A stretch of 64,000 bases of DNA. Source: Nocardioides glacieisoli. Its GTDB lineage: Bacteria; Actinomycetota; Actinomycetes; Propionibacteriales; Nocardioidaceae. Below are positions 33,930 to 44,152 of the stretch, one piece after another. The DNA lies in contig NZ_SDWS01000009.1 in the NCBI RefSeq assembly GCF_004137245.1, forward strand, positions 1-64,000, given 5' to 3'. A program made the position numbers and the translations under genes. The stretch's first letter is position 1; every line of letters begins with the position of its first letter. The notes beneath the pieces were generated by a model. It searched no databases and was not told where the DNA came from. It saw only the letters and a program-made list of their open reading frames with translations.

Positions 33930-35549
33930 TCATTCCTCCGGCAGGCCGTGCCCGCGCGCGGCGTAGATCTCGAGGACCTGCTCGCGCGGAATGACCCCGC
34001 ACCGGTCGGCCCACGCCTGCCAGGCCTCGGCGAGGGTGGCGATGAGGTCGGGGTGCTCCGAGGCACGGTCGTCGAGCTCGGTGCGGTCGGCCTCGATGTC
34101 GTAGAGCTCCCACTCGCCGCGGTGCTTCCTGACGAGCTTCCACCGGCCGCGGCGTACGGCGCAGTTGCCCTCGTGCTCCCAGAAGAGGTCGCGGTCGTCG
34201 GCACTCCCCTCGCCCCGCAGCGCGGAGAGCAGGCTGACGCCCTCCGCATCCGGGATCGCCGCGCCGTTGCGCTCCTTCGGGTATCGGGCACCCGCCGCCT
34301 CGGCGATCGTCGGCAGCACGTCGACGAGCTGGCTCGGCACGGTGCACAGCGAGCCGTCGGTCGGCAGCCCGACAGGCCAGTGCGCGATGAACGGCGTCGA
34401 GATGCCGCCCTCGTGCACCCAGTGCTTGTACTCGCGGAACGGCGTGTTGGAGAGGTTGGCCCAGGACCGGCCGTAGGACATGTACGTGGACTCGGGGCCC
34501 GGGACGAGCGCCGGGTCGTTGCCGGGCACGACCGGCTCGCCCTCGCGGGTCGTCTCCTGCAGCGGGACGAACGCGGTGACGAACTCGCGCGCGCCGTCGC
34601 CCGGCGGCATCTCCTCGGCGCACCCGCCGTTGTCGGAGAGGAACACCACGAGCGTGTTGTCGAGCCGGCCGGTCCTCTCGAGCTGGTCGAGCACGCGCCC
34701 GATCCCCTGGTCCATCCGGTCGACCTGGGCGGCGTACGTCGCCATCCGGGACGCCTCCCACTCGCGGTCGACGACGTCCTCCCACGCCGGCACCCGCTCG
34801 TCACGCGGGGTCAGCGGCCACGAGGCGTCGATGATCCCCTCCTTCACGAGCCTCTCCAGCCGCTCCTCCCGGAGCTGGTCCCACCCGGCGTCGAAGCGAC
34901 CGGCGTAGCGCGCGATGTCCTCGTCGTGGGCGTGCAGCGGCCAGTGCGGCGCGGTATAAGCGAGGAAGAGGAAGAAGGGGTCGTCGCCGCGCTGCTCGTC
35001 GTGCTCGGCGAGGAACTCGACCGCGGTGTCGGAGATCGCGTCGGTGTAGAACCAGCCCGGCTCCTCGGCCTCGTGCTCGATGTTGGTCTCCTGCCGCACG
35101 AGCGTGCGCGGTCGGTAGAACGAGCCCGCACCCTCGAGCGTGCCGAAGAAGCGGTCGAAGCCGCGTCGGGTGGGCCAGGCCGGGTTGGGGGTGTCCATGT
35201 CGACGGCGAGGTGCCACTTGCCGGAGAGGTACGTCGCGTAGCCCGCGTCGCGGCACACCTCCGCGACCGTCGCGCACTCCTCGCTGAGGTTGCCGGGGTA
35301 GCCGTCGGGCGCGTCGTCGAAGTTGAGGATGCCGATCCCGACCTGGTGCGGGTGGAGCCCGGTGAGCAGCGAGGCGCGCGACGGGCTGCACCGCGCGGTG
35401 TTGTAGAACTGCGTCATCCGGACCCCGCCGCTGGCCAGCCGGTCGAGGGACGGCGTGCGCACCTCACCGCCGTAGGACGCGATGTCGGAGAAGCCCATGT
35501 CGTCGGCCAGGATCAGCAGGACGTCGGGCCGCCCCTCGCGTGCGCTCAT
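33930..35549 (-). CDS. type I sulfatase (arylsulfatase)
   Basis: A 539-residue protein without a signal peptide. It begins with RPDVLLILADDMGFSDIASY (metal-binding Asp pair) and has the formylglycine signature CSPSR at residues 54-58, with Cys 54 the residue converted by a formylglycine-generating enzyme. Later family marks are GKWHLA, and VVFLSDNGG with Asp/Asn metal ligands. It hydrolyses a sulfate ester. Its ATG overlaps the stop of the symporter gene (ATGA), implying that the substrate or its precursor is imported by that symporter. Confidence 0.92.
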   Translation of the reverse strand: MSAREGRPDVLLILADDMGFSDIASYGGEVRTPSLDRLASGGVRMTQFYNTARCSPSRASLLTGLHPHQVGIGILNFDDAPDGYPGNLSEECATVAEVCRDAGYATYLSGKWHLAVDMDTPNPAWPTRRGFDRFFGTLEGAGSFYRPRTLVRQETNIEHEAEEPGWFYTDAISDTAVEFLAEHDEQRGDDPFFLFLAYTAPHWPLHAHDEDIARYAGRFDAGWDQLREERLERLVKEGIIDASWPLTPRDERVPAWEDVVDREWEASRMATYAAQVDRMDQGIGRVLDQLERTGRLDNTLVVFLSDNGGCAEEMPPGDGAREFVTAFVPLQETTREGEPVVPGNDPALVPGPESTYMSYGRSWANLSNTPFREYKHWVHEGGISTPFIAHWPVGLPTDGSLCTVPSQLVDVLPTIAEAAGARYPKERNGAAIPDAEGVSLLSALRGEGSADDRDLFWEHEGNCAVRRGRWKLVRKHRGEWELYDIEADRTELDDRASEHPDLIATLAEAWQAWADRCGVIPREQVLEIYAARGHGLPEE

Positions 35550-36897
35550 CGACCGGCGCCCACGGACTCGCGCGTGGTGTCGTACGCCGATGCGTCCCGC
35601 AGGTCGCGTCGGTGGGTCTCCGGGAGGAAGTACACCGAGACCAGCGAGATCAGGGCCATCGCCATCACGTAGATCGCGACCGGCCAGACCGAGCCGCTCC
35701 ACGCGCTGACGAGCGACGTGCCGATCAGGGGGGCGACGGCGCCGGTCGGGATCACGCCGATCTGGTAGACCGCGCTCATCCCGGAGTAGCGCACGCGCGT
35801 CGGGAAGACCTCGGCGAACATCGCGCCCTCCGGGCCGAACATGATGCAGGCCGCGAGGCCCCAGCCGACGACGACGCCGAGGGTGATGAGCGCAGCGTTC
35901 TCGGTGTTCACGAGCGCGAAGATCGGGACGGCGCTCACCAGCGCGAGCCCGGCACCGGTCGCGAAGACCGGTCGACGGCCGAACCGGTCGGAGAGGCGGC
36001 CCGCGACCAGGATCGTGAAGAAGCCGACGACCGAGGCGACCAGCAGCGCGTCGAGGACGACGGACGCGGCCAGCCCGAGCACGGTGACGGTGTAGGTGAC
36101 CAGGAACGCGTTGTAGATGTTGAAGGTGACGCTCTCGCTCACTCGCGCGCCCATCGCGAGCAGGGTGACCTTGGGGTGCTTGCGGAACACCTCGACGAGG
36201 GCAGCGCTGCCTTCTCGTCGGCCTCCTCGATCTCCTTGAAGGCCGGCGGCTCGTCGATCTTGAGCCGGATCACCAGGCCCACCGCGACCAGCACGATCGA
36301 CACGAGGAACGGCACGCGCCAGCCCCACGACTGGAAGTCGTCCTCGGGGAGCTGGGTCACGGCGGTGACCGCGAGGGTCGAGGTCAGCAGGCCGATCGGC
36401 ACACCGAGCTGGGGCCACGACGAGAACCAGCCGCGCTTGTCGTCCGGGGCGTGCTCGACGCAGAGCAGGACCGCGCCGCCCCACTCGCCCCCGAGGCCGA
36501 TGCCCTGCAGCATGCGGAGGAGGAGCAGCAGCATCGGGGCCGCGACACCGATCGCGGCGTAGTTGGGCAGCAGGCCCATCGCAAAGGTGGAGAGGCCCAT
36601 GATGAGCATCGTCAGCACCAGCATCTTCTTGCGACCGACCCGGTCGCCGAAGTGGCCGAAGATGAAGCCGCCGAGCGGGCGGGTGACGAACCCCGCCGCG
36701 AAGGTGGCGAAGGAGAGCATCGTGCCGACCAGCGGGTCGACCGTCGGGAAGAACTGCCCGTTGAAGACCAGCGCGGCCATCGTCCCGTAGAGGAAGAAGT
36801 CGTACCACTCGACGACGGAGCCGAGCAGGCTCGCGCCCGCCACACGTCGGATCTCGGACTGGTCCGACCCGGACTCGGGTGCGGCGACGGTTGCCAT
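35546..36897 (-). pseudogene. MHS-family MFS metabolite symporter, single frameshift
   Basis: The start (MATVAAPESGSDQSEIRRVA, RBS aaggag) and first six helices are in one frame, including SVVEWYDFFLYGTMAALVFN and the loop GHFGDRVGRKKML. After KIDEPPAFKEIEEADEKAAL the frame shifts near 36200 and the remaining six helices (VEVFRKHPKVTLLAMGARVS, GRLSDRFGRRPVF) follow in the next frame to the stop. Apart from this one-base change, the gene is intact, so it is either a recent mutation or a sequencing error. MHS proteins import organic acids or osmolytes with protons. It is operonic with the sulfatase. Confidence 0.82.
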
Positions 36898-36915
36898 GCG
36901 GTTCTCCTTGCGATG

Positions 36916-36957
36916 TGTCCCGATTTGCGGGACAGTGGTACCCCACGTGGGACACTG
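36916..36957. promoter_or_regulatory. palindromes in the symporter/IclR divergent region
   Basis: There is a 7-bp inverted repeat tgtcccg-atttg-cgggaca at 36916-36934, followed by the perfect palindrome cccacgtggg at 36942-36951 framed by cagtg / cactg. The sites lie 19 bp before the symporter start and 78 bp before the IclR start. They are natural operators for the IclR protein. Confidence 0.55.
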
Positions 36958-37034
36958 CTGATCAGTCTTGGACGGCCGCACGGGCCTGTCAAGGTGTGCC
37001 CGACATCCCCTGTCACCGAGCGAGGAGTGCGCGC

Positions 37035-37841
37035 GTGCCCCTGTCACCGAGCAGCGACGGGTCCCCGCCCGAGGAGCGTGGCCTGCTGCGCCGCGCCGTG
37101 GCGGTGCTCGACTCGCTCGCGGACGACGCCGCCACCCCGAGCGTGCGCGCGATCGCCGAGAGGACCGGGCTGTCGAAGTCCGCGGTGCAGCGCATCCTGG
37201 TCGAGCTCGAGTCCGTCGACCTCGCCGTGCAGGACCCGGCGTCGCGGCGCTACCGCCTCGGCCCGCGCACGCTCGCGCTCGGCGCGGCCTACCAGCGCGG
37301 CCTGAGCCTGCACGCCGCGGCGGTCGGGCCGATGACGGAGCTGGTCGCGGAGGTGTCGGAGACCGTGGGCCTCTCCGTGGGCCGGGCGGACCGGATGATC
37401 CACGTCGAGCAGGTCGAGGCCCAGCGCCGGCTCAGCGCCCGCTTCGACGTCGGCCGCCCGCTCCCCCTGTGGTTCGGCGCCCCGGCGCGGGTGCTGCTCG
37501 CCGAGCGGTCGGACGACGACATCTCGCGCGTCCTCGAGGTCCGCGAGCTCACCGACATCGAGCCTGCCGACCCGCCGACGGCTGCCGAGCTGCGGCGTCA
37601 GGTGGACGACGTACGCCGGACCGGGCACGCGCGAGCGTTCGGCGAGACGATCGAGGGCGTGCACACGCTGTCGGTCCCGGTGCGCGACGCACTCGGCGAC
37701 CTGGCGGCCGTGCTGTCGATCACCGCGCCGTCGGACCGGCTGCCGGTCGAGCGGATGGACGAGCTGCTGCCCCGCCTCCGGGACGCCGCCGCCCGGATCT
37801 CGGCCAGCCTCGGCCACCGCGTCGGAGCCGTCGGGCCGTAA
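37035..37841 (+). CDS. IclR family transcriptional regulator
   Basis: A 268-residue protein started by GTG at 37035 with RBS gaggag. The HTH reads [40 protein letters not shown]; the GAF-like effector domain includes [20 protein letters not shown] and ends in [20 protein letters not shown]. Divergent from the symporter-sulfatase operon, it most likely controls it in response to a small aromatic or organic acid. Confidence 0.88.
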   Translation: MPLSPSSDGSPPEERGLLRRAVAVLDSLADDAATPSVRAIAERTGLSKSAVQRILVELESVDLAVQDPASRRYRLGPRTLALGAAYQRGLSLHAAAVGPMTELVAEVSETVGLSVGRADRMIHVEQVEAQRRLSARFDVGRPLPLWFGAPARVLLAERSDDDISRVLEVRELTDIEPADPPTAAELRRQVDDVRRTGHARAFGETIEGVHTLSVPVRDALGDLAAVLSITAPSDRLPVERMDELLPRLRDAAARISASLGHRVGAVGP

Positions 37842-37959
37842 CGACGATGTAACTCCATCTGGTGTCACCACGAAACATGTCGTGCCTACCTTCGAGGTCA
37901 TCGAACGGCACGACGACGTGCCGGTGGCGCCCTCTGGGCTGGGACCGAGAGGGGACGGC

Positions 37960-38262
37960 ATGCACCTGACGCCCGCCGACACCGAGAAGCTCCTCCTCGC
38001 CGTCGCCGGCATGGTGGCGCGCGACCGCCTCGACCGGGGCGTCCTGCTCAACCACCCCGAGACGGTGGCCCTGCTCAGCACGTGGGTTATCGAGCGCGCG
38101 CGGGAAGGTGCGAGCGTGGCCGACCTCATGGACCGCGGTCGCCACGTGCTCACCCGTGACCAGGTGATGCCGCAGGTCGCAGCGATGCTCACCGACGTGC
38201 AGGTCGAGGCGACCTTCCCCGACGGCCGCAAGCTCGTCACGCTCCACCAACCCATCGCGTGA
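37960..38262 (+). CDS. ureA: urease subunit gamma
   Basis: A 100-residue protein beginning [20 protein letters not shown], with the conserved [20 protein letters not shown] and [20 protein letters not shown]. The ATG at 37960 gives exactly the family length; an upstream ATG at 37882 would add 26 unrelated residues. It is the first gene of a six-gene urease operon and part of the (UreABC)3 enzyme that cleaves urea to ammonia and carbamate. Confidence 0.95.
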   Translation: MHLTPADTEKLLLAVAGMVARDRLDRGVLLNHPETVALLSTWVIERAREGASVADLMDRGRHVLTRDQVMPQVAAMLTDVQVEATFPDGRKLVTLHQPIA

Positions 38263-38295
38263 TCCCGCGCCGATCGCCGAGACAGGAGGAGACCA

Positions 38296-38622
38296 GTGGC
38301 CGACCTGCCCACCGGACCCGGTGAGATCCGGACCCAGGACGGAACCGTCGTGCTCAACGCGGACCGGACGGAGGACGAACGCATCGACCTCGTCATCCTG
38401 AACACGGGTGACCGGCCCGTCCAGATCGGCTCGCACATCCACCTGCCGGACGTGAACGCGGCGCTCTCCTTCGACCGCGAGGCGGCCGCGGGCTTCCGGC
38501 TCGACGTCCCGTCCGGCACCAGCAGGCGGTTCGAGCCGGGTGCGTCACAGGAGGTCCAGGCCGTCGCGCTCCGAGGCCTGCGGCGCGTGCCCGGGATCCA
38601 GGTGCGGGCCATCGATGGTTGA
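38296..38622 (+). CDS. ureB: urease subunit beta
   Basis: A 108-residue GTG-started protein with RBS aggagga. It carries [40 protein letters not shown]-type core and the [20 protein letters not shown] segment. Its last 8 bases overlap ureC. It packs against the alpha subunit near the active-site flap. Confidence 0.95.
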   Translation: MADLPTGPGEIRTQDGTVVLNADRTEDERIDLVILNTGDRPVQIGSHIHLPDVNAALSFDREAAAGFRLDVPSGTSRRFEPGASQEVQAVALRGLRRVPGIQVRAIDG

Positions 38623-40315
38623 GATCAGCCGGCGCGCCTACGCCGCCCTCTACGGACCGACGGCCGGCGACCAGGTGCGTCTCGCTGACACCGACCTGTG
38701 GATCGAGGTCGAGCAGGACCTCACCTTCGGCGGCGAGGAATCGGTCTTCGGCGGGGGGAAGTCGATCCGCGAGTCGATGCACCAGTCCACGGCCTCGCGC
38801 GCGGAAGGTGCCCTGGACACGGTGATCACCAGCGCCGTGGTCCTGGACCACTGGGGCATCGTCAAGGCCGACGTCGGCATCCGCGACGGGCGCGTCGTCG
38901 CGCTGGGCCGCAGCGGCAACCCCGACATCGCTGACGGTGTGCACCCCGACCTCGTCATCGGCCCGTCCACGGACGTCATCTCCGGCGAGGGGAAGATCCT
39001 CACGGCCGGCGGGATCGACGTGCACGTCCACTTCCTCTCGCGCTCGCAGGTCCACGAGGGGCTCGCCACCGGGCTCACCACCCTGGGCGGCGGCGGGACC
39101 GGCCCCTCCGAGGGCTCGAAGGCGACGACCGTGACGCCCGGCGCGTGGCACCTGCGCACCGTGCACCGCGCGCTGGATCCCCTGCCGGTCAACGTGCTGT
39201 TGATGGGCAAGGGCAACACCGTGTCCGCCGCGGCGCTCGCCGAGCAGGCCCTCGCGGGCGCGGCCGCCTACAAGGTCCACGAGGACTGGGGCTCGACACC
39301 GGCGGCCATCGACGCGGCGCTCCGCGCGGCCGACGAGCACGGCCTGCAGGTCGCCCTGCACTCCGACAGCCTCAACGAGGCGGGCTACCTCGAGTCCACG
39401 CTCCGGGCGATCGGCGGGCGATCGATCCACGCCTTCCACGCCGAGGGGGCCGGCGGCGGGCACGCGCCCGACATCGTGCGCGTGGCCGGGGAGCCGTACG
39501 TGATCCCGGGCTCGACCAACCCGACCCTCCCGCACACGGTCAACACGGTCGCCGAGCACCTCGACATGCTGATGGTCTGCCACCACCTCAACCCCCGCGT
39601 CCCGGAAGACCTCGCGTTCGCCGAGTCCAGGATCCGGGCGACCACGATCGCGGCCGAGGACGTGCTGCACGACATCGGCGCCATGTCGATCACGTCCTCC
39701 GACGCCCAGGCCATGGGGCGCATCGGCGAGGTGATCACCCGCACCTGGCAGGTGGCGCACACCATGAAGGCCAGGTTCGGCGTGCTCGGCACCGGACCGG
39801 CGGACAACGAGCGCGCTCGACGCTACGTCGCCAAGTACACGATCAACCCGGCCATCGCCCACGGCATCGACCACGAGGTCGGGTCGGTGGAGGCCGGCAA
39901 GCTCGCGGACCTCGTCCTCTGGGACCCCCGCTTCTTCGGCGTACGTCCGTCGATCGTGCTCAAGGCAGGGGCGATCGTGTACGCCGCGCTCGGCGACCCG
40001 AACGCCTCGATCCCGACCCCCCAGCCCGTCCTCATGCGACCGACCCTGGTCGAGGCCGACGGTGCCGACCACTCCGTCACCTTCGTCGCGCGGTCGGCGC
40101 TCGAGTCCGGGCTGGCCGCCGACCTGGGCCTCCGGCGACGGCTGGCAGCCGTGCGCCCGACGCGCGACGTGGGCAAGGCGCAGATGGTCAACAACGACGC
40201 CCTCCCGGTCATCAAGGTGGACCCCGAGACGTTCGCCATCGACATCGACGGCGAACGGGTCGTGCCTGTCCCGGCGTCGTGGCTCCCCCTGGCCCAGCTC
40301 TACACGATGTTCTGA
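38615..40315 (+). CDS. ureC: urease subunit alpha, catalytic
   Basis: A 566-residue protein, full length. Nickel ligands are present: His 137 and His 139 (GIDVHVHF), carbamylated Lys 220 and nearby His 222 (KVHEDWG), His 249, His 275 ([14 protein letters not shown]) and Asp 363 ([10 protein letters not shown]). The mobile flap residues Cys 322-His 323 (VCHHLN) are also conserved. It catalyses urea hydrolysis in the cytoplasm. The operon order ureABCFGD is usual for actinobacteria. Confidence 0.97.
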   Translation: MVEISRRAYAALYGPTAGDQVRLADTDLWIEVEQDLTFGGEESVFGGGKSIRESMHQSTASRAEGALDTVITSAVVLDHWGIVKADVGIRDGRVVALGRSGNPDIADGVHPDLVIGPSTDVISGEGKILTAGGIDVHVHFLSRSQVHEGLATGLTTLGGGGTGPSEGSKATTVTPGAWHLRTVHRALDPLPVNVLLMGKGNTVSAAALAEQALAGAAAYKVHEDWGSTPAAIDAALRAADEHGLQVALHSDSLNEAGYLESTLRAIGGRSIHAFHAEGAGGGHAPDIVRVAGEPYVIPGSTNPTLPHTVNTVAEHLDMLMVCHHLNPRVPEDLAFAESRIRATTIAAEDVLHDIGAMSITSSDAQAMGRIGEVITRTWQVAHTMKARFGVLGTGPADNERARRYVAKYTINPAIAHGIDHEVGSVEAGKLADLVLWDPRFFGVRPSIVLKAGAIVYAALGDPNASIPTPQPVLMRPTLVEADGADHSVTFVARSALESGLAADLGLRRRLAAVRPTRDVGKAQMVNNDALPVIKVDPETFAIDIDGERVVPVPASWLPLAQLYTMF

Positions 40316-40993
40316 GTGGTCGTGGACCACGTGCCGAGCGACCTCCTGCTCATGCTGCTCGCCGATGCGCGCCTGCCGGTGGCCGGCCACACCCAGTCGG
40401 CCGGGCTCGAAGGTGCGGTCCAGCACGGGTTGACCGGCGCCGACGTCCCGCTCTACATCTCGGCCCGGCTCGCCACGACCGTCCGGGTCGAGGCCGGCAC
40501 CGCGGTCGTCGCCCTCCACCACCTCACCCACGCGCTGCCGCTCGAGCCCGTCGTGGCGGCGTGGGCGGCGCGCACGCCCAGCCACGCGCTGAGGCGCGCC
40601 TCCCGGATGCAGGGCCGGGCCCTGAGCCGCCTCACCACCCGGCTCTGGCCGGACGAGGAGCCCGTCCGTCGGGTGTCCGGGCTCGACGGCTGCCCGCGCG
40701 CAGTGGCCCTCGCCGGCGCAGCTGCGGCTGCGGGCCTCGAGGCCGTGGCCCTGGCACGGCTCGTCGGCTACGACGACGTCCAGACCGTCGCCTCCGCGTC
40801 GCTCAAGCTGCTCCCCCTCGACCCGGCCGAGACCACCGCGTGGGTGCACGGCGCCCTGCCCGCAGTGGCGGGGGCCGCAGCGGCCCTGGCCGGGCTCACC
40901 GACCCCCGCGACATCCCGGCGACCGCCGCACCCCAGACCGAGGTGTGGGCCCAGGCCCACGCCCACAGCACCAGGAGGTTGTTCAGTGCCTGA
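40316..40993 (+). CDS. ureF: urease accessory protein UreF
   Basis: A 225-residue, GTG-started protein immediately after the ureC stop. It is all helical, with the motif [20 protein letters not shown] and the C-terminal [20 protein letters not shown]. UreF joins UreD and UreG in the complex that loads nickel on apo-urease and gates GTP hydrolysis. It overlaps ureG by 8 bp. Confidence 0.9.
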   Translation: MVVDHVPSDLLLMLLADARLPVAGHTQSAGLEGAVQHGLTGADVPLYISARLATTVRVEAGTAVVALHHLTHALPLEPVVAAWAARTPSHALRRASRMQGRALSRLTTRLWPDEEPVRRVSGLDGCPRAVALAGAAAAAGLEAVALARLVGYDDVQTVASASLKLLPLDPAETTAWVHGALPAVAGAAAALAGLTDPRDIPATAAPQTEVWAQAHAHSTRRLFSA

Positions 40994-41696
40994 CCTGTCC
41001 CCCACCCGTGGCCTTCGACTAGGGGTCTGCGGCCCCGTCGGCACCGGCAAGAGCTCGCTCATCGCCCTGCTGTGCCGCGAGCTCGCCGGCCGGATGTCGC
41101 TCGCCGTCGTCACCAACGACATCTACACCGACGAGGACGCCCGCTTCCTGCGTGCCTCCGGCGTGCTGGCGCCCGAGCGGATCCGCGCAGTCGAGACCGG
41201 GGCGTGTCCGCACACCGCCATCCGGGACGACATCACCGCCAACCTGCTGACGGTCGAGGAGCTCGAGGAGGAGTTCGCTCCCGACCTGGTGCTGATCGAG
41301 TCCGGGGGCGACAACCTCACCGCGACGTTCTCACCGGCGCTCGTCGACACCCAGGTCTTCGTGCTGGACATCGCCGGCGGGGGCGACGTGGCGCGCAAGG
41401 GCGGGCCGGGCATCGAGCGCGCCGACCTGCTGGTCATCAACAAGACCGACCTCGCGCCCCACGTCGGAGTCGACCGGGACCGCATGGTGGCTGACGCGGA
41501 GGCAGCGCGCGACGGACGCACGGTGATCCCCCTGTCCCGCACCGACCTCGACTCCGTGGCCGCACTGACCGCGTGGGTCACCGCCGAGGTCGTCCGGCAC
41601 CGCGCCGGCGACCTGGTGCCCACCGACCCCGGCCCGATGGCCGCGCACACCCACGGCCACACCCACGATCACGACCATGACCACCCTGCTGCCTGA
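40986..41696 (+). CDS. ureG: urease accessory GTPase UreG with His-rich tail
   Basis: A 236-residue protein, GTG start. P-loop GPVGTGKS at 16-23, the [11 protein letters not shown] and [13 protein letters not shown] segments (metal-binding CPH), ESGGDNL and the NKTD guanine motif are all present. The C-terminus ends [13 protein letters not shown], an added nickel-binding tail. No ureE gene is found, so this tail may take over nickel delivery. It overlaps ureD by 20 bp. Confidence 0.95.
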   Translation: MPDLSPTRGLRLGVCGPVGTGKSSLIALLCRELAGRMSLAVVTNDIYTDEDARFLRASGVLAPERIRAVETGACPHTAIRDDITANLLTVEELEEEFAPDLVLIESGGDNLTATFSPALVDTQVFVLDIAGGGDVARKGGPGIERADLLVINKTDLAPHVGVDRDRMVADAEAARDGRTVIPLSRTDLDSVAALTAWVTAEVVRHRAGDLVPTDPGPMAAHTHGHTHDHDHDHPAA

Positions 41697-42426
41697 CCGC
41701 GCGACCGCCCGCAGCACCAGGCTCTCCGTCACGCCGACCGATGGACGCGTCCACGTCCGGATCGCCACACCAGGCAACCCGGACGCCCCCTGCCTCCGCC
41801 CGATCCTGCTCGACAGCGGGCACCGTCATGCTCGCGTGGCACTCGTCCCGGACGGCGCGCTGCTGCTGGCGGGCGACGCCGTACGCCTCGACCTCGAGGT
41901 CGGGCACGGGGTCCGGCTCGAGGTGATCGAGCCCTCCGGCACGGTCGCCTTCGACATGCGGGGCGGCGAGGCCTCGTGGGACGTACGCATCGGCCTGGCA
42001 CCGGACGCCACGCTGGTGTGGGCGGGAGAGCCGTTCGTGGTCTCCTCCGGTGCGCGCGTGCGCCGCAGCACGAGCGTCGACCTGGACGTCGGGGCGCGGC
42101 TGCTGCTGCGCGAGACCCTTGTGATGGGGCGGCACGGCGAGCGCGGCGGCCACCTCGAGCAGCAGTGGTCCGCGCACGGGCCCGACGGCGTACCCCTCCT
42201 GGTCGAGGAGACGGTCCTGGACGAGCGGTCACACCGTCCCGGCATCCTCGGCGGGCACCGGGCGCTCGGCACCGTCGTCGCACTGGGAGCCGTGATCGAC
42301 CCCGACCTGTGCCCCGAGGGACGACTCGACCTCGAGTGCGCAGGGACGGTGTGGCGTGGCCTGAGCCACGAGGCCCACCGCGCCGTGCCCCGGGAGGCGT
42401 GGCAGGCAGCGGTCGTGGCGTGGTGA
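41677..42426 (+). CDS. ureD: urease accessory protein UreD/UreH
   Basis: A 249-residue beta-rich protein. Typical parts are [56 protein letters not shown] and [20 protein letters not shown]. It is the scaffold that binds apo-urease for UreFG. It closes the operon; the next gene is convergent. Confidence 0.88.
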   Translation: MTTLLPDRATARSTRLSVTPTDGRVHVRIATPGNPDAPCLRPILLDSGHRHARVALVPDGALLLAGDAVRLDLEVGHGVRLEVIEPSGTVAFDMRGGEASWDVRIGLAPDATLVWAGEPFVVSSGARVRRSTSVDLDVGARLLLRETLVMGRHGERGGHLEQQWSAHGPDGVPLLVEETVLDERSHRPGILGGHRALGTVVALGAVIDPDLCPEGRLDLECAGTVWRGLSHEAHRAVPREAWQAAVVAW

Positions 42427-42433
42427 CCGACGC

Positions 42434-43057
42434 TCAGAACTCGTAGCCGAACTCGCGGATCGTCCTCCTGAACCGCTCGGCCACGATCTCGGCGTCGCCG
42501 GGGCCGTAGAGCTTGCGGTAGTGCGGGCCGCTGCCCTGCTTCGCGTGCGGGAGGTCGAGGTCGAGGCCGAGCCGCTGCGAGAGGTCCTCGACCGCGGCCG
42601 GCAGCTCCTCGTAGCGGTAGACCCGATCGACGACGACCTGGCCGTCCATGCGGTAGAGCCGCTCGTTGAGGGCGAGCCGGTCGAGTCGGCGCGGCGTGCG
42701 GACGAACTCGGCGAAGGACTTGGTGAAGCTCGGCTTGCGCGCGCTGTAGCGCCACGAGGAGGCGACCACGTCGAACGGGTTCCGCTCGACGGCGAAGGTG
42801 AAGTAGTCGTCCCAGGTCTCGCGGCCGATCACCTTGACGACGCGGCGCGCGCCCATGTGGGCGTACGAGCTCGGCGACGTGTCGTCGTTCTGCGGCGGCA
42901 CTCCCCCGGCGGCCGCGCGGAGCTCCTCGTCGGCCGGGCTGATCCGGGTGACGATGTCGTCGGGCCCGCAGTGGCGCGACAGCGCGATCTCCAGGCTGGT
43001 GCCGGCCGTCTTGCGGGTCTTGACGAAGACGAAGCGGTGACGGTGCGAGCAGATCAA
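42434..43057 (-). CDS. sulfotransferase family protein
   Basis: A 207-residue protein. The 5'-phosphosulfate loop is FVKTRKTAGTSLEIALSRHC and the 3'-phosphate motif is FAVERNPFDVVASSWRYSAR, as in sulfotransferase family 2. There is no signal or membrane segment. It likely transfers sulfate from PAPS to an unknown acceptor. It is separated from the K+ channel gene by only 4 bp and lies on the same strand. Confidence 0.85.
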   Translation of the reverse strand: MICSHRHRFVFVKTRKTAGTSLEIALSRHCGPDDIVTRISPADEELRAAAGGVPPQNDDTSPSSYAHMGARRVVKVIGRETWDDYFTFAVERNPFDVVASSWRYSARKPSFTKSFAEFVRTPRRLDRLALNERLYRMDGQVVVDRVYRYEELPAAVEDLSQRLGLDLDLPHAKQGSGPHYRKLYGPGDAEIVAERFRRTIREFGYEF

Positions 43058-43061
43058 CGGA

Positions 43062-44150
43062 TCAGTCGTCCTCGTCGGCGAGGTCCTCGCCGTGCGTGCC
43101 GGGGCGCGGCGCCCACGGCAGCTCCTTGGCGGGGCGTACGACGATGAGGCGGTCGCCGCGGGCGAGCAGCGAGACCACCGGGTCGAAGTAGCGGTAGACC
43201 TTCTCGTCCCGCACGACGGCGATGACCTGGTCCGGCAGGCGCTGCGGCTGCTTGCCGACCTCGTTGACGAGCAGGTCGCGCTCGGCGACCTCGAGACCCT
43301 CGCCGTAGGTCATCAGGTCCTCCATCACCGAGCCGAGCGTCGGCGACATCGACGACAGGCCGAGCAGCCGCCCGACGGCGTCGGAGGACGTGATAACCGA
43401 GTTGGCGCCGGACTGGCGCATCAGCGGGACGTTCTCGTGCTCGCGCACGGCGGCGACGATCCAGGCGTCGGGGTTGAGCTGGCGGACCGTCAGCGTGACG
43501 AGCACGTTGGAGTCGTCGCGATCGGTGGTGATGATGACGTGGGTGGCCTTCTCCACCTCCGCCTGGCGCAGCACGCCGCGACGGGTGGCGTCACCGGCGA
43601 TCACGACCATGCCGTCGCGGTTGCCGTCGGCGACGGCGACCGGGCTCGGATCCACCACCGTGATGGCTTCGCGGGCGTAGCCGTTGTTGACGAGGGTCTC
43701 GATCGCGCTGCGGCCCTTGGTGCCGTAGCCGACGACGACGACGTGCTGGTCCATCTTGTTCCTCCATCGGGAGACCCGGATCATCTCGCGTCCCTGGGAG
43801 GCGAGGACCTCGAGGGTGGTGCCGATCAGCAGGACCAGGAAGGCGATGCGGGCCGGTGTGATCACCAGCGCGTTGACCAGCCTGGCCTGGGGTGTGAACG
43901 GGGCGATGTCGCCGTAGCCGGTCGTGCTGAGCGTGACGGTCGTGTAGTAGAACGCGTCGAGCAGGCTGATCTCGTTGTTCGGGTCGTTCCCGTCGACGTA
44001 GCCCTCGCGGTCGAAGTAGACCAGCAGCACCGTGCCCACCAGGATCGCGAGCGCCATCAGCAGCCGCCGGGCCAGCTCCCACCACGGTGAACGGTTGCGC
44101 TCAGGCAAGGACACCCGGCCCACGCTGGGCTGGTGGCTGAACGTCGACAC
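43062..44150 (-). CDS. potassium channel with TrkA-N (RCK) domain
   Basis: A 362-residue GTG-started protein. It has two membrane helices at about 28-48 and 88-112, with the selectivity filter TTGYGD between them (TTVTLSTTGYGDIAPFTPQA). The RCK nucleotide-binding domain starts DQHVVVVGYGTKGRSAIETL, followed by a TrkA-C-like domain. It is a tetrameric K+ channel gated by ligand binding. It follows the YihY-like gene after 2 bp and both are one unit. Confidence 0.92.
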   Translation of the reverse strand: MSTFSHQPSVGRVSLPERNRSPWWELARRLLMALAILVGTVLLVYFDREGYVDGNDPNNEISLLDAFYYTTVTLSTTGYGDIAPFTPQARLVNALVITPARIAFLVLLIGTTLEVLASQGREMIRVSRWRNKMDQHVVVVGYGTKGRSAIETLVNNGYAREAITVVDPSPVAVADGNRDGMVVIAGDATRRGVLRQAEVEKATHVIITTDRDDSNVLVTLTVRQLNPDAWIVAAVREHENVPLMRQSGANSVITSSDAVGRLLGLSSMSPTLGSVMEDLMTYGEGLEVAERDLLVNEVGKQPQRLPDQVIAVVRDEKVYRYFDPVVSLLARGDRLIVVRPAKELPWAPRPGTHGEDLADEDD

Positions 44151-44152
44151 GG

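Noticed and set aside
38393-41122. A 909-codon open frame antisense to ureC, ureF and ureG
   Set aside because: It runs exactly opposite intact urease genes, has no family motif, and is the usual by-product of GC-rich codon bias.
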